Positions 26,056-36,760 of a stretch of 64,000 nucleotides of DNA are shown here, one piece after another (the stretch's first letter is position 1; every line of letters starts with the position of its first letter). The stretch covers positions 936,001 to 1,000,000 of the forward strand of contig NZ_CP088020.1 of NCBI RefSeq assembly GCF_021049245.1, read 5' to 3'. Below the pieces are notes generated by a model. It worked only from the letters and a program-made list of their open reading frames with translations, did not search any database and was not told where the DNA came from. Made by a program: the position numbers and the translations under genes. Origin of the DNA: Radiobacillus kanasensis. GTDB lineage: Bacteria > Bacillota > Bacilli > Bacillales > Amphibacillaceae.

Positions 26056-26835
26056 ATGGAAGATTTACTTCAACTAAAGGGAAAAAATATTGTCATAATG
26101 GGTGTTGCTAATGAACGAAGCCTAGCTTGGGGTGTGGCAAAATCTCTACATAAAGCTGGCGCCAATCTTATTTTTACGTATCGACTAGAACGTTCACTAG
26201 GAAAATTAAATAAGCTATTAAAGGAAAATGACTATTCTGCTAAGTTAATCGTGCAATGTGATGTTAACAATGACGAAAGCATAGAAAATGCCTTTCAAGA
26301 AATCGGTAAAAGTGTCGGAACCATACATGGAATTGTACACTCTGTTGCTTTTGCTCATTCAGAAGATTTAAAAGGGAATTTTGTAGATACTACGAGATCT
26401 GGGTACGCATTTGCCCAAGATACGAGTGCATACTCTCTAATAGCTGTAGCAAGGGAAGCGAAACCATATATGACAGAAGGTGGCTCCATCGTTACCATGA
26501 GTTATCTTGGAGCAGAACGTGCTGTCACGGGCTACAATGTGATGGGGGTAGCAAAAGCAGCACTTGAGTCATCCGTAAAATACCTCGCATTGGATTTAGG
26601 GAAAGAGAACATTCGTATAAATGCCATTTCCGCTGGTGCCATTCGCACACTTGCTGCTAAAGGAGTTGGGTCCTTTAATGAAATACTTCATAAGATTGAA
26701 GAAACGTCTCCTTTAAAAAGAAATGTAACACAAGAAGAGGTAGGCGATATGACATTGGCCATGCTAAGTGAGCTTTCTAGAGGTGTAACAGGGGAAATTG
26801 TTTATGTGGATTCAGGCTATAATATAATTGGATAG
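26056..26835 (+). CDS. fabI: Enoyl-[acyl-carrier-protein] reductase (NADH), FabI
   Basis: 259 residues, the FabI length. It reduces trans-2-enoyl-ACP in the last step of each fatty-acid elongation round. The SDR-type cofactor site is GVANERSLAWG, the active site Tyr160-x6-Lys167 (YNVMGVAK) is intact, with the second Tyr in MSYLGAER. TTAGGAGGTT precedes the ATG. Spacing and the terminator suggest a single-gene unit. Confidence 0.94.
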   Translation: MEDLLQLKGKNIVIMGVANERSLAWGVAKSLHKAGANLIFTYRLERSLGKLNKLLKENDYSAKLIVQCDVNNDESIENAFQEIGKSVGTIHGIVHSVAFAHSEDLKGNFVDTTRSGYAFAQDTSAYSLIAVAREAKPYMTEGGSIVTMSYLGAERAVTGYNVMGVAKAALESSVKYLALDLGKENIRINAISAGAIRTLAAKGVGSFNEILHKIEETSPLKRNVTQEEVGDMTLAMLSELSRGVTGEIVYVDSGYNIIG

Positions 26836-26847
26836 TCTTTCTTCAAT

Positions 26848-26890
26848 AAAGGTGTGTGAATCCAAGGAGGATTTACGCACCTTTATGTTT
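26848..26890 (+). terminator. Terminator after fabI
   Basis: A 16-bp stem with two wobbles (26848-26863 with 26868-26883) around a very short loop, then a T-rich tail. Confidence 0.78.
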
Positions 26891-26996
26891 GTTAAAAGCT
26901 TGGTTATAGGTTAACGTCCATTCTTGGAAGTACAAGTTGAGGAACAAATGCCTTATACATACGATATAGGAGTCAAAAAAAAGGGAGTGTTATCTT

Positions 26997-27428
26997 ATGT
27001 ATTCGGGTTATTACAGGCAAAGTCCATATGGATACGGTAATTATTCTTATTCGACTGGTAATGCGAATGATGAAAGACTATTTTTTCCATGGTTTCCTTC
27101 ACCAGGAGGAGGCCCCCTAGGACCACCTAGTTCTCCACCTCCAGTTGGTCCACCAGGTCAAGAGCCGCAGGCAGGACCTCCAGTTGGACCACCACCATCT
27201 TTTGTCCCTCAACAAACGCAGCAAGTAGGAACCTATGCGGTTGACCCAGGTGGTATTCAAGGATGTCTATATCGATTCACTTATGTTTGGCTAAATAGGT
27301 TTCAGCAATTCTGGTATTATCCAACATTTGTCGGCCGAAATTCCGTTGCTGGTTATCGGTGGAATGGATTCAGGTGGGTCTATTTTGGAATAGATTTAGA
27401 TCGGATTGAATCTTATACTTGTGTTTAA
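26997..27428 (+). CDS. Pro/Gly-rich protein, possible spore-coat component
   Basis: 143 residues: a Tyr/Gly-rich N-terminus (YSGYYRQSPYGYGNYSYSTG), a GPP/PPVGPP-rich linker (~36-75) and a compact aromatic C-terminal domain with two Cys (GCLYRFTYVWLNRFQQFWYYPTF). This make-up is common in Bacillus coat or exosporium-associated proteins, but no named family is recognised. AAAGGGAGTG precedes the ATG. In B. subtilis the fabI locus adjoins coat genes, which agrees weakly. Confidence 0.6.
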   Translation: MYSGYYRQSPYGYGNYSYSTGNANDERLFFPWFPSPGGGPLGPPSSPPPVGPPGQEPQAGPPVGPPPSFVPQQTQQVGTYAVDPGGIQGCLYRFTYVWLNRFQQFWYYPTFVGRNSVAGYRWNGFRWVYFGIDLDRIESYTCV

Positions 27429-27431
27429 AAC

Positions 27432-27477
27432 AAGAAAGGTATCATTTCTGTTGGTACGAAATGATACCTTTCTATAT
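27432..27477. terminator. Bidirectional terminator between convergent genes
   Basis: A 16-bp perfect inverted repeat (27433-27448 with 27458-27473), A-rich on the left and T-rich on the right, between the Pro/Gly-rich gene and uppP. Confidence 0.88.
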
Positions 27478-27497
27478 TTTTTATTAAATCAAGTTAT

Positions 27498-28325
27498 CTA
27501 CATAATAATGAGCCAAATAACAACGGCAAGGACGATTCGGTAAATCGCAAATGGTACGAGCTTTACCTTGTTAATTAGCTTTAGGAAAAATCGAATGGCA
27601 AGTAATGCGAAGATAAACGCACTGATAAAACCAACGACGAAGAACGGGATGACATCCACGGTAAAGTACTGCCAGTTCTTATATAGGGAAAGCATACTTG
27701 CACCTAGCATGATTGGAACAGCCATAATAAACGTGAAATCAGAGGATGCTCTATGATTGAGTCCTACAAGTACCCCGCCTGAAATCGTCGATCCGGATCG
27801 AGAGAAGCCAGGCCATAATGCAAGACATTGAAATAGTCCCATAAGAAACGCTTGCTTTAGGGAGATGTTTTCAACCGCTTCTACTTGTGGATGCTTTGGA
27901 CGGAAATAGTCGGCCGCAATCATTAGAAAAGCCCCGATTACGAGACCAATCAGAACGGTTTCTACCGAAAATAGATGCTCGTCAATGAAATCTTCAAACA
28001 ACACACCCAGTATCCCTGCCGGTAGAATCCCGACGAATAATTGAATGATAGACAATCTGGAGGAAGCAGGTTGCTTCTGTTTCGTTAAGAATCTTTCCAA
28101 GCCAAGCATGTTAATAAATTTATCCTTAAAAACGAACACGACTGCTAGAATGGAACCAAGTTGGATGACAACTTTAAAAGTGTTCGCTACTTCTTGACTG
28201 TATAGCTCTTTCGACTGAAATAAAATATCATCAAAAATAATCATGTGACCTGTAGAAGATACTGGTGCAAATTCGGTAAGGCCTTCCACAACGCCTAATA
28301 CAAACGCTACAAATAATTCCCACAT
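27498..28325 (-). CDS. uppP: Undecaprenyl-diphosphatase
   Basis: A 275-residue membrane enzyme of the BacA type that recycles undecaprenyl pyrophosphate for cell-wall synthesis and gives bacitracin tolerance. Signature motifs EGLTEFAPVSSTGH near the N-terminus and SRSGSTISGG in the middle are intact, within about eight TM helices. Divergent from the DedA gene. Confidence 0.94.
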   Translation of the reverse strand: MWELFVAFVLGVVEGLTEFAPVSSTGHMIIFDDILFQSKELYSQEVANTFKVVIQLGSILAVVFVFKDKFINMLGLERFLTKQKQPASSRLSIIQLFVGILPAGILGVLFEDFIDEHLFSVETVLIGLVIGAFLMIAADYFRPKHPQVEAVENISLKQAFLMGLFQCLALWPGFSRSGSTISGGVLVGLNHRASSDFTFIMAVPIMLGASMLSLYKNWQYFTVDVIPFFVVGFISAFIFALLAIRFFLKLINKVKLVPFAIYRIVLAVVIWLIIM

Positions 28326-28471
28326 AAATTATGGTTCTCCTTTTTGTTCAATTCTTGCGTGACTATGAAAGATTGTACTACCTTTTGACTAAAATAACTA
28401 TAGGAAATGAGTTTTAGTTATGGAAAAGGTATAATACGAACGTAAAGCAATGAGAGATGAGGGATTATACT

Positions 28472-29089
28472 TTGGAAACTTGGGTTACCGAGATTATTAG
28501 AGAGTATGGCTATATAGGCGTATTTTTAACAATGGTTCTGGAAAATGTGTTTCCACCCATTCCATCCGAAATTGTATTGCCATTCAGCGGGTTTATGACG
28601 ACGAAGACGAATTTAAGTCCAATCCTTATGATTATCGTCGCTTCACTAGGCTCCATCACAGGAGCTGTTATTTTGTATTGGATTGGATCCAAGCTGAACG
28701 TTGAACGATTAGAAGGAATAGTAGAAAGATGGGGCCATATCCTTCGGCTAAAAAAGGAAGATGTCCGAAAAGCAGATGCCTGGTTTGACCGATATGGCAT
28801 TTGGACGGTACTGTTTTGTCGAATTGTTCCCCTAATTCGAAGTCTGATTTCGATTCCTGCAGGGATGTCAGGTATGCCTTTTTCTTTGTTTTTATTATTT
28901 ACGACGATAGGGACACTCGTCTGGAATACGATTCTCATTTTAATCGGGGTGAATTTGGGTTCTGCTTGGCCAACCATTGTCGGATATATGGATCTTTATT
29001 CCAACTTCATTTATGTCCTACTCGTTTTATTAGCGATTTTGGCGCTGTTTTGGTACCTAAAACTAGTGAAAAAACGGAAAAATTCATGA
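28472..29089 (+). CDS. DedA-family membrane protein
   Basis: 205 residues with four to five TM helices and the DedA/SNARE-associated signature (ENVFPPIPSEIVLPFSG and FCRIVPLIRSLISIPAGMSG). Members move lipid carriers such as undecaprenyl phosphate, or phosphatidylethanolamine; pairing with uppP in this locus would suit lipid-carrier recycling. The TTG at 28472 follows GAGGGA; the ATG at 28457 lacks a site. Confidence 0.85.
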   Translation: METWVTEIIREYGYIGVFLTMVLENVFPPIPSEIVLPFSGFMTTKTNLSPILMIIVASLGSITGAVILYWIGSKLNVERLEGIVERWGHILRLKKEDVRKADAWFDRYGIWTVLFCRIVPLIRSLISIPAGMSGMPFSLFLLFTTIGTLVWNTILILIGVNLGSAWPTIVGYMDLYSNFIYVLLVLLAILALFWYLKLVKKRKNS

Positions 29090-29258
29090 TTTCATCATTT
29101 AGAGGTTAACTGTTTGTGATGTAGGGTAGATTACTTTAGAATAGGTATCGATTAGTACGAAAAAATACTTCAGCAACAGCATTTAGTTATATAGAACTGT
29201 ACTTCAAGAATGAGTAGTATATTGCAGCAAATTCCTTCAAAAGAAGAGTCAATTCTTG

Positions 29259-29287
29259 TTGTTTACCTTTTGGAAATAGGGTATATT
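29259..29287 (+). promoter_or_regulatory. Likely sigma-A promoter of odhAB
   Basis: TTGTTT (29259-29264), 17-bp spacer, TATATT (29282-29287), 75 bp before the odhA start. The rest of the 270-bp gap shows no gene. Confidence 0.55.
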
Positions 29288-29361
29288 AGTTGATGTAGAA
29301 ATAAGACAGTTCTATAATAATGAATGTTGGAGAAAGCGAACTTCTAATGGGGGTATAAGAC

Positions 29362-32211
29362 GTGACACAGAAAGAATCTAGTGAGAGATTCTGGGGAAAT
29401 TTTCATGGTCCAAACATGGGGTATGTAGAAGAACAATACGATCTGTACAGAGAAAATCCAGATGCGGTCGATTCATCTTTAAAAGAGATCTTCGACCAAT
29501 ACGGAGAACCTGTATGGCTCAGCAATTCCGGACAAGGAGTACAATCTGTTCCAACACAACAAAATGATCAGGATATGAAAAAGGTGACCTCGGCAATCAA
29601 ACTTGTGGAGGCTATTCGTCGTTATGGTCATTTGGAAGCAGATATTTATCCGGTTGGGAAAGAAAAGAATCGTAAGTCTGAACTAGTACATGAGGAAACG
29701 TACGGTTTGTCGAAAATGGATTTGGAAGCGATTCCTGCAAGTTGGGTATGGGATCACAACTTATCTTCAGTGAGAACGGCTTGGGATGTTGTTTCGACTT
29801 TAAGAAAACAATACGCAGGTACGATTTCCTTTGAATATGATCATGTAAACAATGATGAAGAAAGAAAATGGTTACAGGATCACATTGAGTTTGGTACCTA
29901 CCACTTGGCACTTACGGAGGAAGAAAAAAAACAACTGCTACAACAGATTGTTGATGTAGAAGGGTTTGAGAATTTCTTAGCCAAAACCTTCGTTGCTCAG
30001 AAACGTTTTTCCATTGAGGGACTAGAAGTGATGGTTCCGATGTTAGATAAAATCGTTCAAAACTCTTTTTATGATGAAACCGAAGAAATTTTAATGGGTA
30101 TGGCACACCGTGGACGTTTAAGCGTGTTATCCCACATTTTAGGTAAACCATTTGATAAGATTTTCTCTGAGTTCCACTCAGCGGATAAGGAATTAATTCC
30201 TTCTTCGGGTTCAAGAGGAATCACGTATGGTTGGACGGGGGATGTGAAGTATCACTTTGGTGCAGAGCGAAAAGCAGGGGAAGAGAAACCGTCTCCGACT
30301 CGAATTACACTTGCTCATAACCCATCCCACCTTGAATTTGTTAATCCAGTAGTGGAAGGTTCTACGAGAGCTGCTCAGGATTTCCGATTCCAACCGGGAG
30401 CACCCATTCAAAACAAAAATAAAGCAATCAGCATCTCTATACATGGGGACGCCGCCTTTATTGGAGAAGGTGTTGTAGCCGAAACCCTAAATTTAAGTAG
30501 TTTACCAGCCTATCAAACAGGCGGTACGATTCACTTGATTGCGAACAACTTAGTAGGATTCACAACAGGTCAAGAGCAAGGAAGATCGACGAGATATGCG
30601 AGTGATCTTGCAAAAGGATTTGAAATTCCGATTATTCATGTGAATGCGGATGATCCAGAAGCTTGTATTGCTGCGGTTCAACTAGCTTATCAATACCGTA
30701 AAGTATTTAACAAAGACATTTTAATCGATTTAGTTGGTTACCGTAGATATGGACACAATGAAATGGATGAACCGCGTTCCACACAACCGCACTTATATCA
30801 AGATATTGATAATCATCAAACGGTTACGTCGATTTATGGCGGAAAGCTACAAGAAGAAGGGGCCATTCAAGAAGGAAGCCTCAACGAAATGAAAGAAGCA
30901 GTAGAGAAGAAGTTAAAGGATATTTATAACGCGATGAAAGAAGATCGTCCAGTTGATCCAGAGGCTGAACCAGTACCCGATGCTTTAATGATTGATTTGG
31001 ATGAGATTGAGACAGCCGTTCCCGAAGAAGTTTTACGTAAGCTAAATCAAGACTTATTGAAGCGTCCAGAAGGATTTAATGGCTTCAAGAAAGTTGAAAA
31101 AATCCTTGAGCGTCGTGCGAAAGTGCTTGATGAAGGAAATAAAGCGGACTGGGGTGCAGGGGAAGCACTAGCTTATGCTTCTATTTTGAAAGATGGCATT
31201 CCAATTCGTCTAACTGGTCAAGATACCGAGCGTGGAACGTTTGCGCATCGCCACCTTGTTTTACATGATGTGAAAACAGGTGAAAAGTATTGCCCAATGC
31301 ATGGATTAGAGGATGGAAAAGCAACGTTCGATATTAACAACAGCCCATTATCAGAAGCTGCTGTGCTTGGATTTGAGTATGGGTATAGTGTGCAAGCACC
31401 GAAAACGTTAGTGCTTTGGGAAGGGCAATTTGGGGACTTCGCCAATGCGGGTCAAGTTCTCATTGACCAATTCATTGCATCTGGTCGTGCGAAGTGGGGC
31501 GAGAAATCTAATATGGTTATGCTTCTTCCACATGGCTATGAAGGCCAAGGACCAGAGCACTCCAGTGCACGATTGGAGCGTTTCTTAACATTAGCTGCGG
31601 AAAACAATTTGATTGTGGCTAATGTGACATCTAGTGCCCAATATTTCCACTTGATTCGTCGTCAAGCTGCTTTAGTAGATAGTGATTCTGCAAGACCTCT
31701 TGTTATCATGTCACCGAAGAGCTTGTTGCGTAACCCAAGTGTAGCATCTGAGGCGAAGCAATTTAGTGAAGGTAAATTCCAACCGTTAATGACACAATCA
31801 GGATTACCGAAAACAACGAAGAAGGCGAAGCGTCTCGTAATCGGTAGTGGGAAAATCATGGTTGATATTCAAGAAACGATGGAAAAATCGGGTGAAAAAT
31901 ACGAGGACCTTCATGTTGCTCGGGTTGAACAAATTTACCCATTCCCGTTGAACGAAATTGAAAAAACATTAAAAGGTTTACCGAATGTCGAGGAAGTAGT
32001 TTGGGTTCAAGAGGAACCGAAAAACATGGGTAGCTGGAACTTTGTAAAAGAACCATTATTCCGTTTGTTAAATGGGGAAAAAGAACTGAAGTATGTAGGT
32101 CGATGTGAACGTTCCGCTCCTGCAGTTGGAGATCCTAACATTCACAAAACAGAACAAAATCGGATTGTTAAAGAAGCTATAGAGCTGTCTAAAGGAGGAG
32201 ATTCCAAGTGA
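29362..32211 (+). CDS. odhA: 2-oxoglutarate dehydrogenase E1
   Basis: 949 residues, close to the B. subtilis protein. It is the thiamine-diphosphate E1 of the TCA-cycle complex that decarboxylates 2-oxoglutarate and succinylates the lipoyl arm of OdhB. Recognisable are [10 protein letters not shown], the ThDP/Mg segment [31 protein letters not shown] and the C-terminal pyrimidine domain ([24 protein letters not shown]). GTG start behind GGGGGT. The stop overlaps the odhB start by 4 nt. Confidence 0.96.
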   Translation: MTQKESSERFWGNFHGPNMGYVEEQYDLYRENPDAVDSSLKEIFDQYGEPVWLSNSGQGVQSVPTQQNDQDMKKVTSAIKLVEAIRRYGHLEADIYPVGKEKNRKSELVHEETYGLSKMDLEAIPASWVWDHNLSSVRTAWDVVSTLRKQYAGTISFEYDHVNNDEERKWLQDHIEFGTYHLALTEEEKKQLLQQIVDVEGFENFLAKTFVAQKRFSIEGLEVMVPMLDKIVQNSFYDETEEILMGMAHRGRLSVLSHILGKPFDKIFSEFHSADKELIPSSGSRGITYGWTGDVKYHFGAERKAGEEKPSPTRITLAHNPSHLEFVNPVVEGSTRAAQDFRFQPGAPIQNKNKAISISIHGDAAFIGEGVVAETLNLSSLPAYQTGGTIHLIANNLVGFTTGQEQGRSTRYASDLAKGFEIPIIHVNADDPEACIAAVQLAYQYRKVFNKDILIDLVGYRRYGHNEMDEPRSTQPHLYQDIDNHQTVTSIYGGKLQEEGAIQEGSLNEMKEAVEKKLKDIYNAMKEDRPVDPEAEPVPDALMIDLDEIETAVPEEVLRKLNQDLLKRPEGFNGFKKVEKILERRAKVLDEGNKADWGAGEALAYASILKDGIPIRLTGQDTERGTFAHRHLVLHDVKTGEKYCPMHGLEDGKATFDINNSPLSEAAVLGFEYGYSVQAPKTLVLWEGQFGDFANAGQVLIDQFIASGRAKWGEKSNMVMLLPHGYEGQGPEHSSARLERFLTLAAENNLIVANVTSSAQYFHLIRRQAALVDSDSARPLVIMSPKSLLRNPSVASEAKQFSEGKFQPLMTQSGLPKTTKKAKRLVIGSGKIMVDIQETMEKSGEKYEDLHVARVEQIYPFPLNEIEKTLKGLPNVEEVVWVQEEPKNMGSWNFVKEPLFRLLNGEKELKYVGRCERSAPAVGDPNIHKTEQNRIVKEAIELSKGGDSK

Positions 32212-33470
32212 AGGAAATTAAAGTCCCAGAGTTAGCAGAATCTATTACAGAAGGTACGATCTCACAATGGTTAGTCAAACAAGGCGATAAAGTCGAGAAG
32301 GGCGATCCGGTGTTAGAGTTAGAGACAGACAAAGTAAACATCGAGGTTAATTCTGACTACTCTGGTGTCGTAGCAGAGCTTTTAAAAGAAGAAGGCGATG
32401 ATGTAGAAGTTGGGGACGTTATTGCGAAAGTAGATGAAAATGGGGAAGCTGGTGGTGCACCTTCAAATAGTGGTGCTGAAGAGAAACAAGAGGCGAAACA
32501 ACCAGAAGTAAAAGAAGAACCTAAAGCATCCGAAACATCTCAAGAAATTACAGAAGATACTTCTTCCTCAGATAGAAAAGAGGTAGTGGCTTCTCCTGCT
32601 GCGCGAAAACGTGCAAGAGAGCTTGGTATTGATCTAAGCACGGTTCAAGCAAAAGACCCATTAGGTCGTATTCGTCCAGAAGATGTAGATGCTACGGCTA
32701 GAGGCGGTCAAAAGCAAGAACAACCGAAAAAACAAGAAGCGAAAACTGATGAAAAGACAGAGTTTGATAAGCCAGTAGAGCGCGTGAAAATGTCTCGTCG
32801 CCGTCAAACGATTGCCAATCGTTTAGTGGAAGCACAACACAATGCTGCGATGCTTACAACCTTTAATGAAGTTGACATGACTTCTGTTATGAAACTTAGA
32901 GCAGAACGTAAAGATAAATTCCTAGAAAAACATGATGTGAAATTAGGATTTATGTCTTTCTTTACAAAAGCAGTAGTTGCAGCTTTAAAAGACTTCCCAC
33001 TAATTAATGCAGAAATCCAAGGCAATGAACTAGTGCTTAAGAAATTCTACGATATCGGCATTGCCGTATCAACAGATGATGGTCTCGTGGTACCAGTCGT
33101 TCGCGACGCAGACCGTTTAGATTTCGCTGGAGTAGAAAGAGAAATTGCTACACTCGGAAAGAAAGCTCGTAACAAAGAGCTTCAGTTAGCAGATCTTCAA
33201 GGTGGTTCATTCACGATAACAAACGGAGGAATCTTTGGATCATTACTATCTACACCAATCATCAATGCACCACAGGTTGGTATTTTAGGGATGCATTCGA
33301 TTCAAAAACGTCCTGTCGTTATGCCGGATGATAGCATTGAAGTACGTCCAATGATGTACATCGCATTGTCCTATGACCACAGAATTGTAGACGGGAAAGA
33401 AGCGGTACAATTCCTCGTACGCATTAAACAACTTCTAGAAGATCCATATGATCTGTTACTAGAAGGATAA
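32208..33470 (+). CDS. odhB: Dihydrolipoyllysine succinyltransferase E2
   Basis: 420 residues. A lipoyl domain (1-76) with the modified Lys in [11 protein letters not shown], an acidic Glu/Lys/Ser linker, a peripheral-subunit-binding domain (~126-162, [15 protein letters not shown]) that docks E1/E3, and the catalytic domain ending in [16 protein letters not shown] with His and Asp. GTG start overlapping the odhA stop (GTGA). Confidence 0.96.
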   Translation: MKEIKVPELAESITEGTISQWLVKQGDKVEKGDPVLELETDKVNIEVNSDYSGVVAELLKEEGDDVEVGDVIAKVDENGEAGGAPSNSGAEEKQEAKQPEVKEEPKASETSQEITEDTSSSDRKEVVASPAARKRARELGIDLSTVQAKDPLGRIRPEDVDATARGGQKQEQPKKQEAKTDEKTEFDKPVERVKMSRRRQTIANRLVEAQHNAAMLTTFNEVDMTSVMKLRAERKDKFLEKHDVKLGFMSFFTKAVVAALKDFPLINAEIQGNELVLKKFYDIGIAVSTDDGLVVPVVRDADRLDFAGVEREIATLGKKARNKELQLADLQGGSFTITNGGIFGSLLSTPIINAPQVGILGMHSIQKRPVVMPDDSIEVRPMMYIALSYDHRIVDGKEAVQFLVRIKQLLEDPYDLLLEG

Positions 33471-33483
33471 TCTTACTATAAAT

Positions 33484-33515
33484 AAGGCACACCCAGATGG
33501 GTGTGCCTTTGTTTT
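33484..33515. terminator. Terminator between odhB and the convergent regulator
   Basis: A 12-bp perfect stem AAGGCACACCCA/TGGGTGTGCCTT with a 2-base gap, followed by TTGTTTT rightward and a T-rich run leftward. Confidence 0.85.
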
Positions 33516-33548
33516 ACTATCTTTTAATCAAACGTTTGTTCAAACTCT

Positions 33549-35270
33549 TTACACAATCCATAAACGCTTGAAATCCACCTGTCCATACGATTCCAAGTGG
33601 ATGCTTTGGATCATCGGGTGAAAGATTCGGTTTTTAATCGGGTGCTGCAAGAAGAGTATTAGGTTCTCTTTTTTGATATAGGCTTCTATTTGTTCCATGA
33701 TTTCTTCACGCTTTAGCTTGTCTTCTTCTTTTTTGAATCGTTCTAAATGTTGATCGATGTTAGCAACCTGATCGTTTCGAAAAAAGCGGCGAAATATCAA
33801 TACATCATTGTAAAAGGCTCCTAAAAAGGATAGGTGGTAATCCAGTGTAGAAACTTCCCCCATTAAGAGTAAATCTGCCTCGTTATCGAACGAAAATTGA
33901 TAGAAATCTTGTAAATTAAAATGATGAGCAGATATGTTTATTCCAAATTGTGCAGCGTGTTTTTGTAGCCATATCGCTTCTTCTTTGGCGTTAGGGTAAT
34001 CGAGAGAATATAGTTTTAAGGTTTGCCCCTGGTAGCCAGATTCCTTAAGCAGTCCATCGATTTTATGCGTATCCCGTTGTCTTGGTTTGGACTTCCAAGG
34101 GAAAAAACTGCTAGCCTCTAATACCTCTTCGCGCCCTAGTTCCTTCTGAACCTGCCGAACATCCATCAGGTGATAAATAGCCTTACGGAACGCTGGATGA
34201 TGTACAATTGTTTGCTTGTTGAAATTAAAGGCTAAAAAGCGAAATCCTACCTCTACTTCTCGTTTATGAATCCCTTCTTGAATGTCTTCCCCTGTTTGAA
34301 TGTTATACGAAACGGTTTGAGCAGTTTCAGACGGTATTTTCCAAAATTCCACTCGATCTAAGAACGGCCTTTCAAAGAAATAGGAATCAAAGGCTTCTAA
34401 AACGATTCGTTTTTTGTTTCGTTCTTTTAGCTGAAAGGCTCCTGTTCCGATCCACTGTGTATCATCAAATGGAACATCCTTTGGCAATATGGACAGGTTG
34501 GACGATGATAGATAACGTAAGAAAAAAGGGTTTGATTCCTGTAGACTAAAACGAATAATATGTGGACTAATACATTCCATTTCCTTAATATCTTTTACCT
34601 TCCAGTAGTAAGGGGAGCTTTTCGTGAATCGGCGTAACGTATATGCAACATCTTCACTTGTCATTAATCCTTGATGATGAAAACGAACCCCTTTTCGCAA
34701 ATAGAAGGTCCATTCATCAAAGGTGTCATTCACACGCCAGTGGTGAGCGAGATGTGGGATGATTTTGTCTGTCTTTTGGTCATAGTTAACCAGTGAATCA
34801 CCAAGTTGTTTGATCATATGATTTTCAAATGTAATCGAGCTGTGAACAGGGTCTAAGGTGCTTAAATCTCTGGAAATGATGGTACGCAAGATGTCTTTAT
34901 GCTGATTGGTTGCTTGAATTCCGAATAGTGTTCGAATATCTTTAGATACGTTGGTGACCCAAGCCTTCGGAATCGGAAGCTGTAGCAATTGAATTAATTC
35001 TTCTGGCTTTTGCTGTTCCATACACCATCTAGCGAACGTTCTTATTTCTTCACGGAAAGGTTGATTAAAAATAAGGGTAGAAGCATTTCCTCTTCCTTTA
35101 CCAGGTATGTACGCACACTTTTCTTGTTCAACGAGTTGATGTAGCTTTCGTTTAACATTTCGTTTTGTGCAAAACCATACGTCTTCTAATTCTTCGAGCT
35201 TAAAGGAGACCGTGAGCTCTTTTTCTCGAACTAATAAATGAGCACGCATCGCAAAATAAGATAAGTCCAT
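33549..35270 (-). CDS. SgrR-family regulator: winged helix plus solute-binding domain
   Basis: 573 residues. An N-terminal winged-helix DNA-binding part (~1-115; LEELEDVWFCTKRNVKRKLHQLVEQE) is fused to a periplasmic-binding-protein type 5 domain (~150-500; LSTLDPVHSSITFENHMIKQLGDSLVNY, EWTFYLRKGVRFH) with no signal peptide. Such proteins sense a small ligand in the cytoplasm and control a neighbouring transporter. The ATG at 35270 has GGAGAG 8 nt upstream; the GTG at 35279 abuts that site. Divergent from an MFS gene 100 bp away, its likely target. Confidence 0.86.
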   Translation of the reverse strand: MDLSYFAMRAHLLVREKELTVSFKLEELEDVWFCTKRNVKRKLHQLVEQEKCAYIPGKGRGNASTLIFNQPFREEIRTFARWCMEQQKPEELIQLLQLPIPKAWVTNVSKDIRTLFGIQATNQHKDILRTIISRDLSTLDPVHSSITFENHMIKQLGDSLVNYDQKTDKIIPHLAHHWRVNDTFDEWTFYLRKGVRFHHQGLMTSEDVAYTLRRFTKSSPYYWKVKDIKEMECISPHIIRFSLQESNPFFLRYLSSSNLSILPKDVPFDDTQWIGTGAFQLKERNKKRIVLEAFDSYFFERPFLDRVEFWKIPSETAQTVSYNIQTGEDIQEGIHKREVEVGFRFLAFNFNKQTIVHHPAFRKAIYHLMDVRQVQKELGREEVLEASSFFPWKSKPRQRDTHKIDGLLKESGYQGQTLKLYSLDYPNAKEEAIWLQKHAAQFGINISAHHFNLQDFYQFSFDNEADLLLMGEVSTLDYHLSFLGAFYNDVLIFRRFFRNDQVANIDQHLERFKKEEDKLKREEIMEQIEAYIKKENLILFLQHPIKNRIFHPMIQSIHLESYGQVDFKRLWIV

Positions 35271-35370
35271 TTGTTTCACTCTCCATAAAAGGGGACATAA
35301 TTGATTTAATTATACCCTTTTTACCCCCTTTTGAAAGAGGCAAAATAAAAATTGGAAGGGGGAAGCCGTT

Positions 35371-36639
35371 ATGTTTAAACAATTACATCCGAATATTCGC
35401 GTTCGTATTTACACTTCTTTCTTGAGTAGGATCATTGGATCCATGATTTTCCCGTTTATGGCGATTTATTTCACCAAAGAAATAAACGCGACTGTTGCCG
35501 GTATTTTGTTATTAATCAACGTAATCGTTCAATTTCTAGCAGGGTTGTATGGCGGATTTTTAGCCGATTTGCTAGGACGTAAAAAGTTAATGGTGATCGG
35601 AGAATCAATGAAACTAATAGCTTTCTTTGGAATGCTACTTGTGAACTCTCCACTTATGACATCTGCCATCGCTACATACGTGATGATGCTTATTATCAGT
35701 GTTGCCTCTGGTTTTATTAATCCAGCTGCAGATGCAATGTTAATCGATGTGAGTACAAAAGAAACCCGTGCGTTTATGTATTCGGTAAGCTACTGGGCCA
35801 ATAACTTATCCATGATGGTAGGACTGATTGTCGGAGGCTGGTTTTTTGAAACGCATTTCTTTGAACTTTTAATTGGTCTTGTTGTCATGAATATCTTGAC
35901 CCTTTGGATTACAATCAAACTAATTGAAGAGACCTATCAAGTGAAGGAAACGATTCAGAAAAAAGAGTATGGGCTTGTCCCATTGTTTAAAAGCTATCAA
36001 GCTGTGATTAAGGACATTCCGTTTATTTTATTCACTTTAGGCGGTATTGCCATTTTGTCCCTAGAATTTCAACGTAGTAATTATATTTCCGTTCGATTAG
36101 AGCAGGATTTTATCCCTAAGGTATTTGATTACTTTAGCACCTATTCGTTCTCTATCGATGGGATAAAGCTAGCTAGTTTATTAACAGTAGTCAATACGCT
36201 TATGATTGTGTTATTCACTGCTGCTGTTTCCAAAGGCATTCAAGAAAAAGCAGAACAACCGATTATGTATGTAGGATTTGTCCTTTTTGGTGTCGGATTT
36301 GCTATCATGGCCTTTTCTAACAATCTAGTGATTCTAGTCCTAGCGTCCGTGATTCTTTCCTTAGGCGAGTTACTTTACGTTCCAACTAGACAATCGATTC
36401 TTGCCGATATTGTAGACGATTCAAAAAGGGGTGCGTATATGGCATTCAGTGGATTCGTGTTCCAAATTGGAAAAATGATCGGAGCGATATGTATTATCAT
36501 AGGGGAAGCGATTGGCGGATTAAGTATGGCAGGGCTTTACATGGTGTTCACCGTACTAGGTATCGTGCTTTGCCGTGTTTCTTTACAAAGAAGAAGCAAA
36601 GGCACTTCATCTGTAGGGAAGAAACCAGTAAGGGCTTAA
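35371..36639 (+). CDS. MFS efflux transporter
   Basis: 422 residues, twelve TM helices. MFS motif A is GGFLADLLGRKKLM between helices 2 and 3. The pattern is that of drug/sugar efflux porters. GGAAGGGGG precedes the ATG. The divergent pair with an SgrR-type sensor suggests export of the compound the sensor binds. Confidence 0.88.
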   Translation: MFKQLHPNIRVRIYTSFLSRIIGSMIFPFMAIYFTKEINATVAGILLLINVIVQFLAGLYGGFLADLLGRKKLMVIGESMKLIAFFGMLLVNSPLMTSAIATYVMMLIISVASGFINPAADAMLIDVSTKETRAFMYSVSYWANNLSMMVGLIVGGWFFETHFFELLIGLVVMNILTLWITIKLIEETYQVKETIQKKEYGLVPLFKSYQAVIKDIPFILFTLGGIAILSLEFQRSNYISVRLEQDFIPKVFDYFSTYSFSIDGIKLASLLTVVNTLMIVLFTAAVSKGIQEKAEQPIMYVGFVLFGVGFAIMAFSNNLVILVLASVILSLGELLYVPTRQSILADIVDDSKRGAYMAFSGFVFQIGKMIGAICIIIGEAIGGLSMAGLYMVFTVLGIVLCRVSLQRRSKGTSSVGKKPVRA

Positions 36640-36647
36640 TTATTTTA

Positions 36648-36675
36648 AAGGGGAGTAGAAATGCTCCCCTTATTT
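36648..36675 (+). terminator. Terminator after the MFS gene
   Basis: Stem AAGGGGAG/CTCCCCTT (36648-36655 with 36664-36671), then ATTTCT. Confidence 0.72.
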
Positions 36676-36760
36676 CTATTCCCCGTCCAATTTTTCGAAA
36701 TCTTTAATCATATGATTCTCTTCTGCATACACTAAACAAATAGATAAAGGAGGAGAATAA

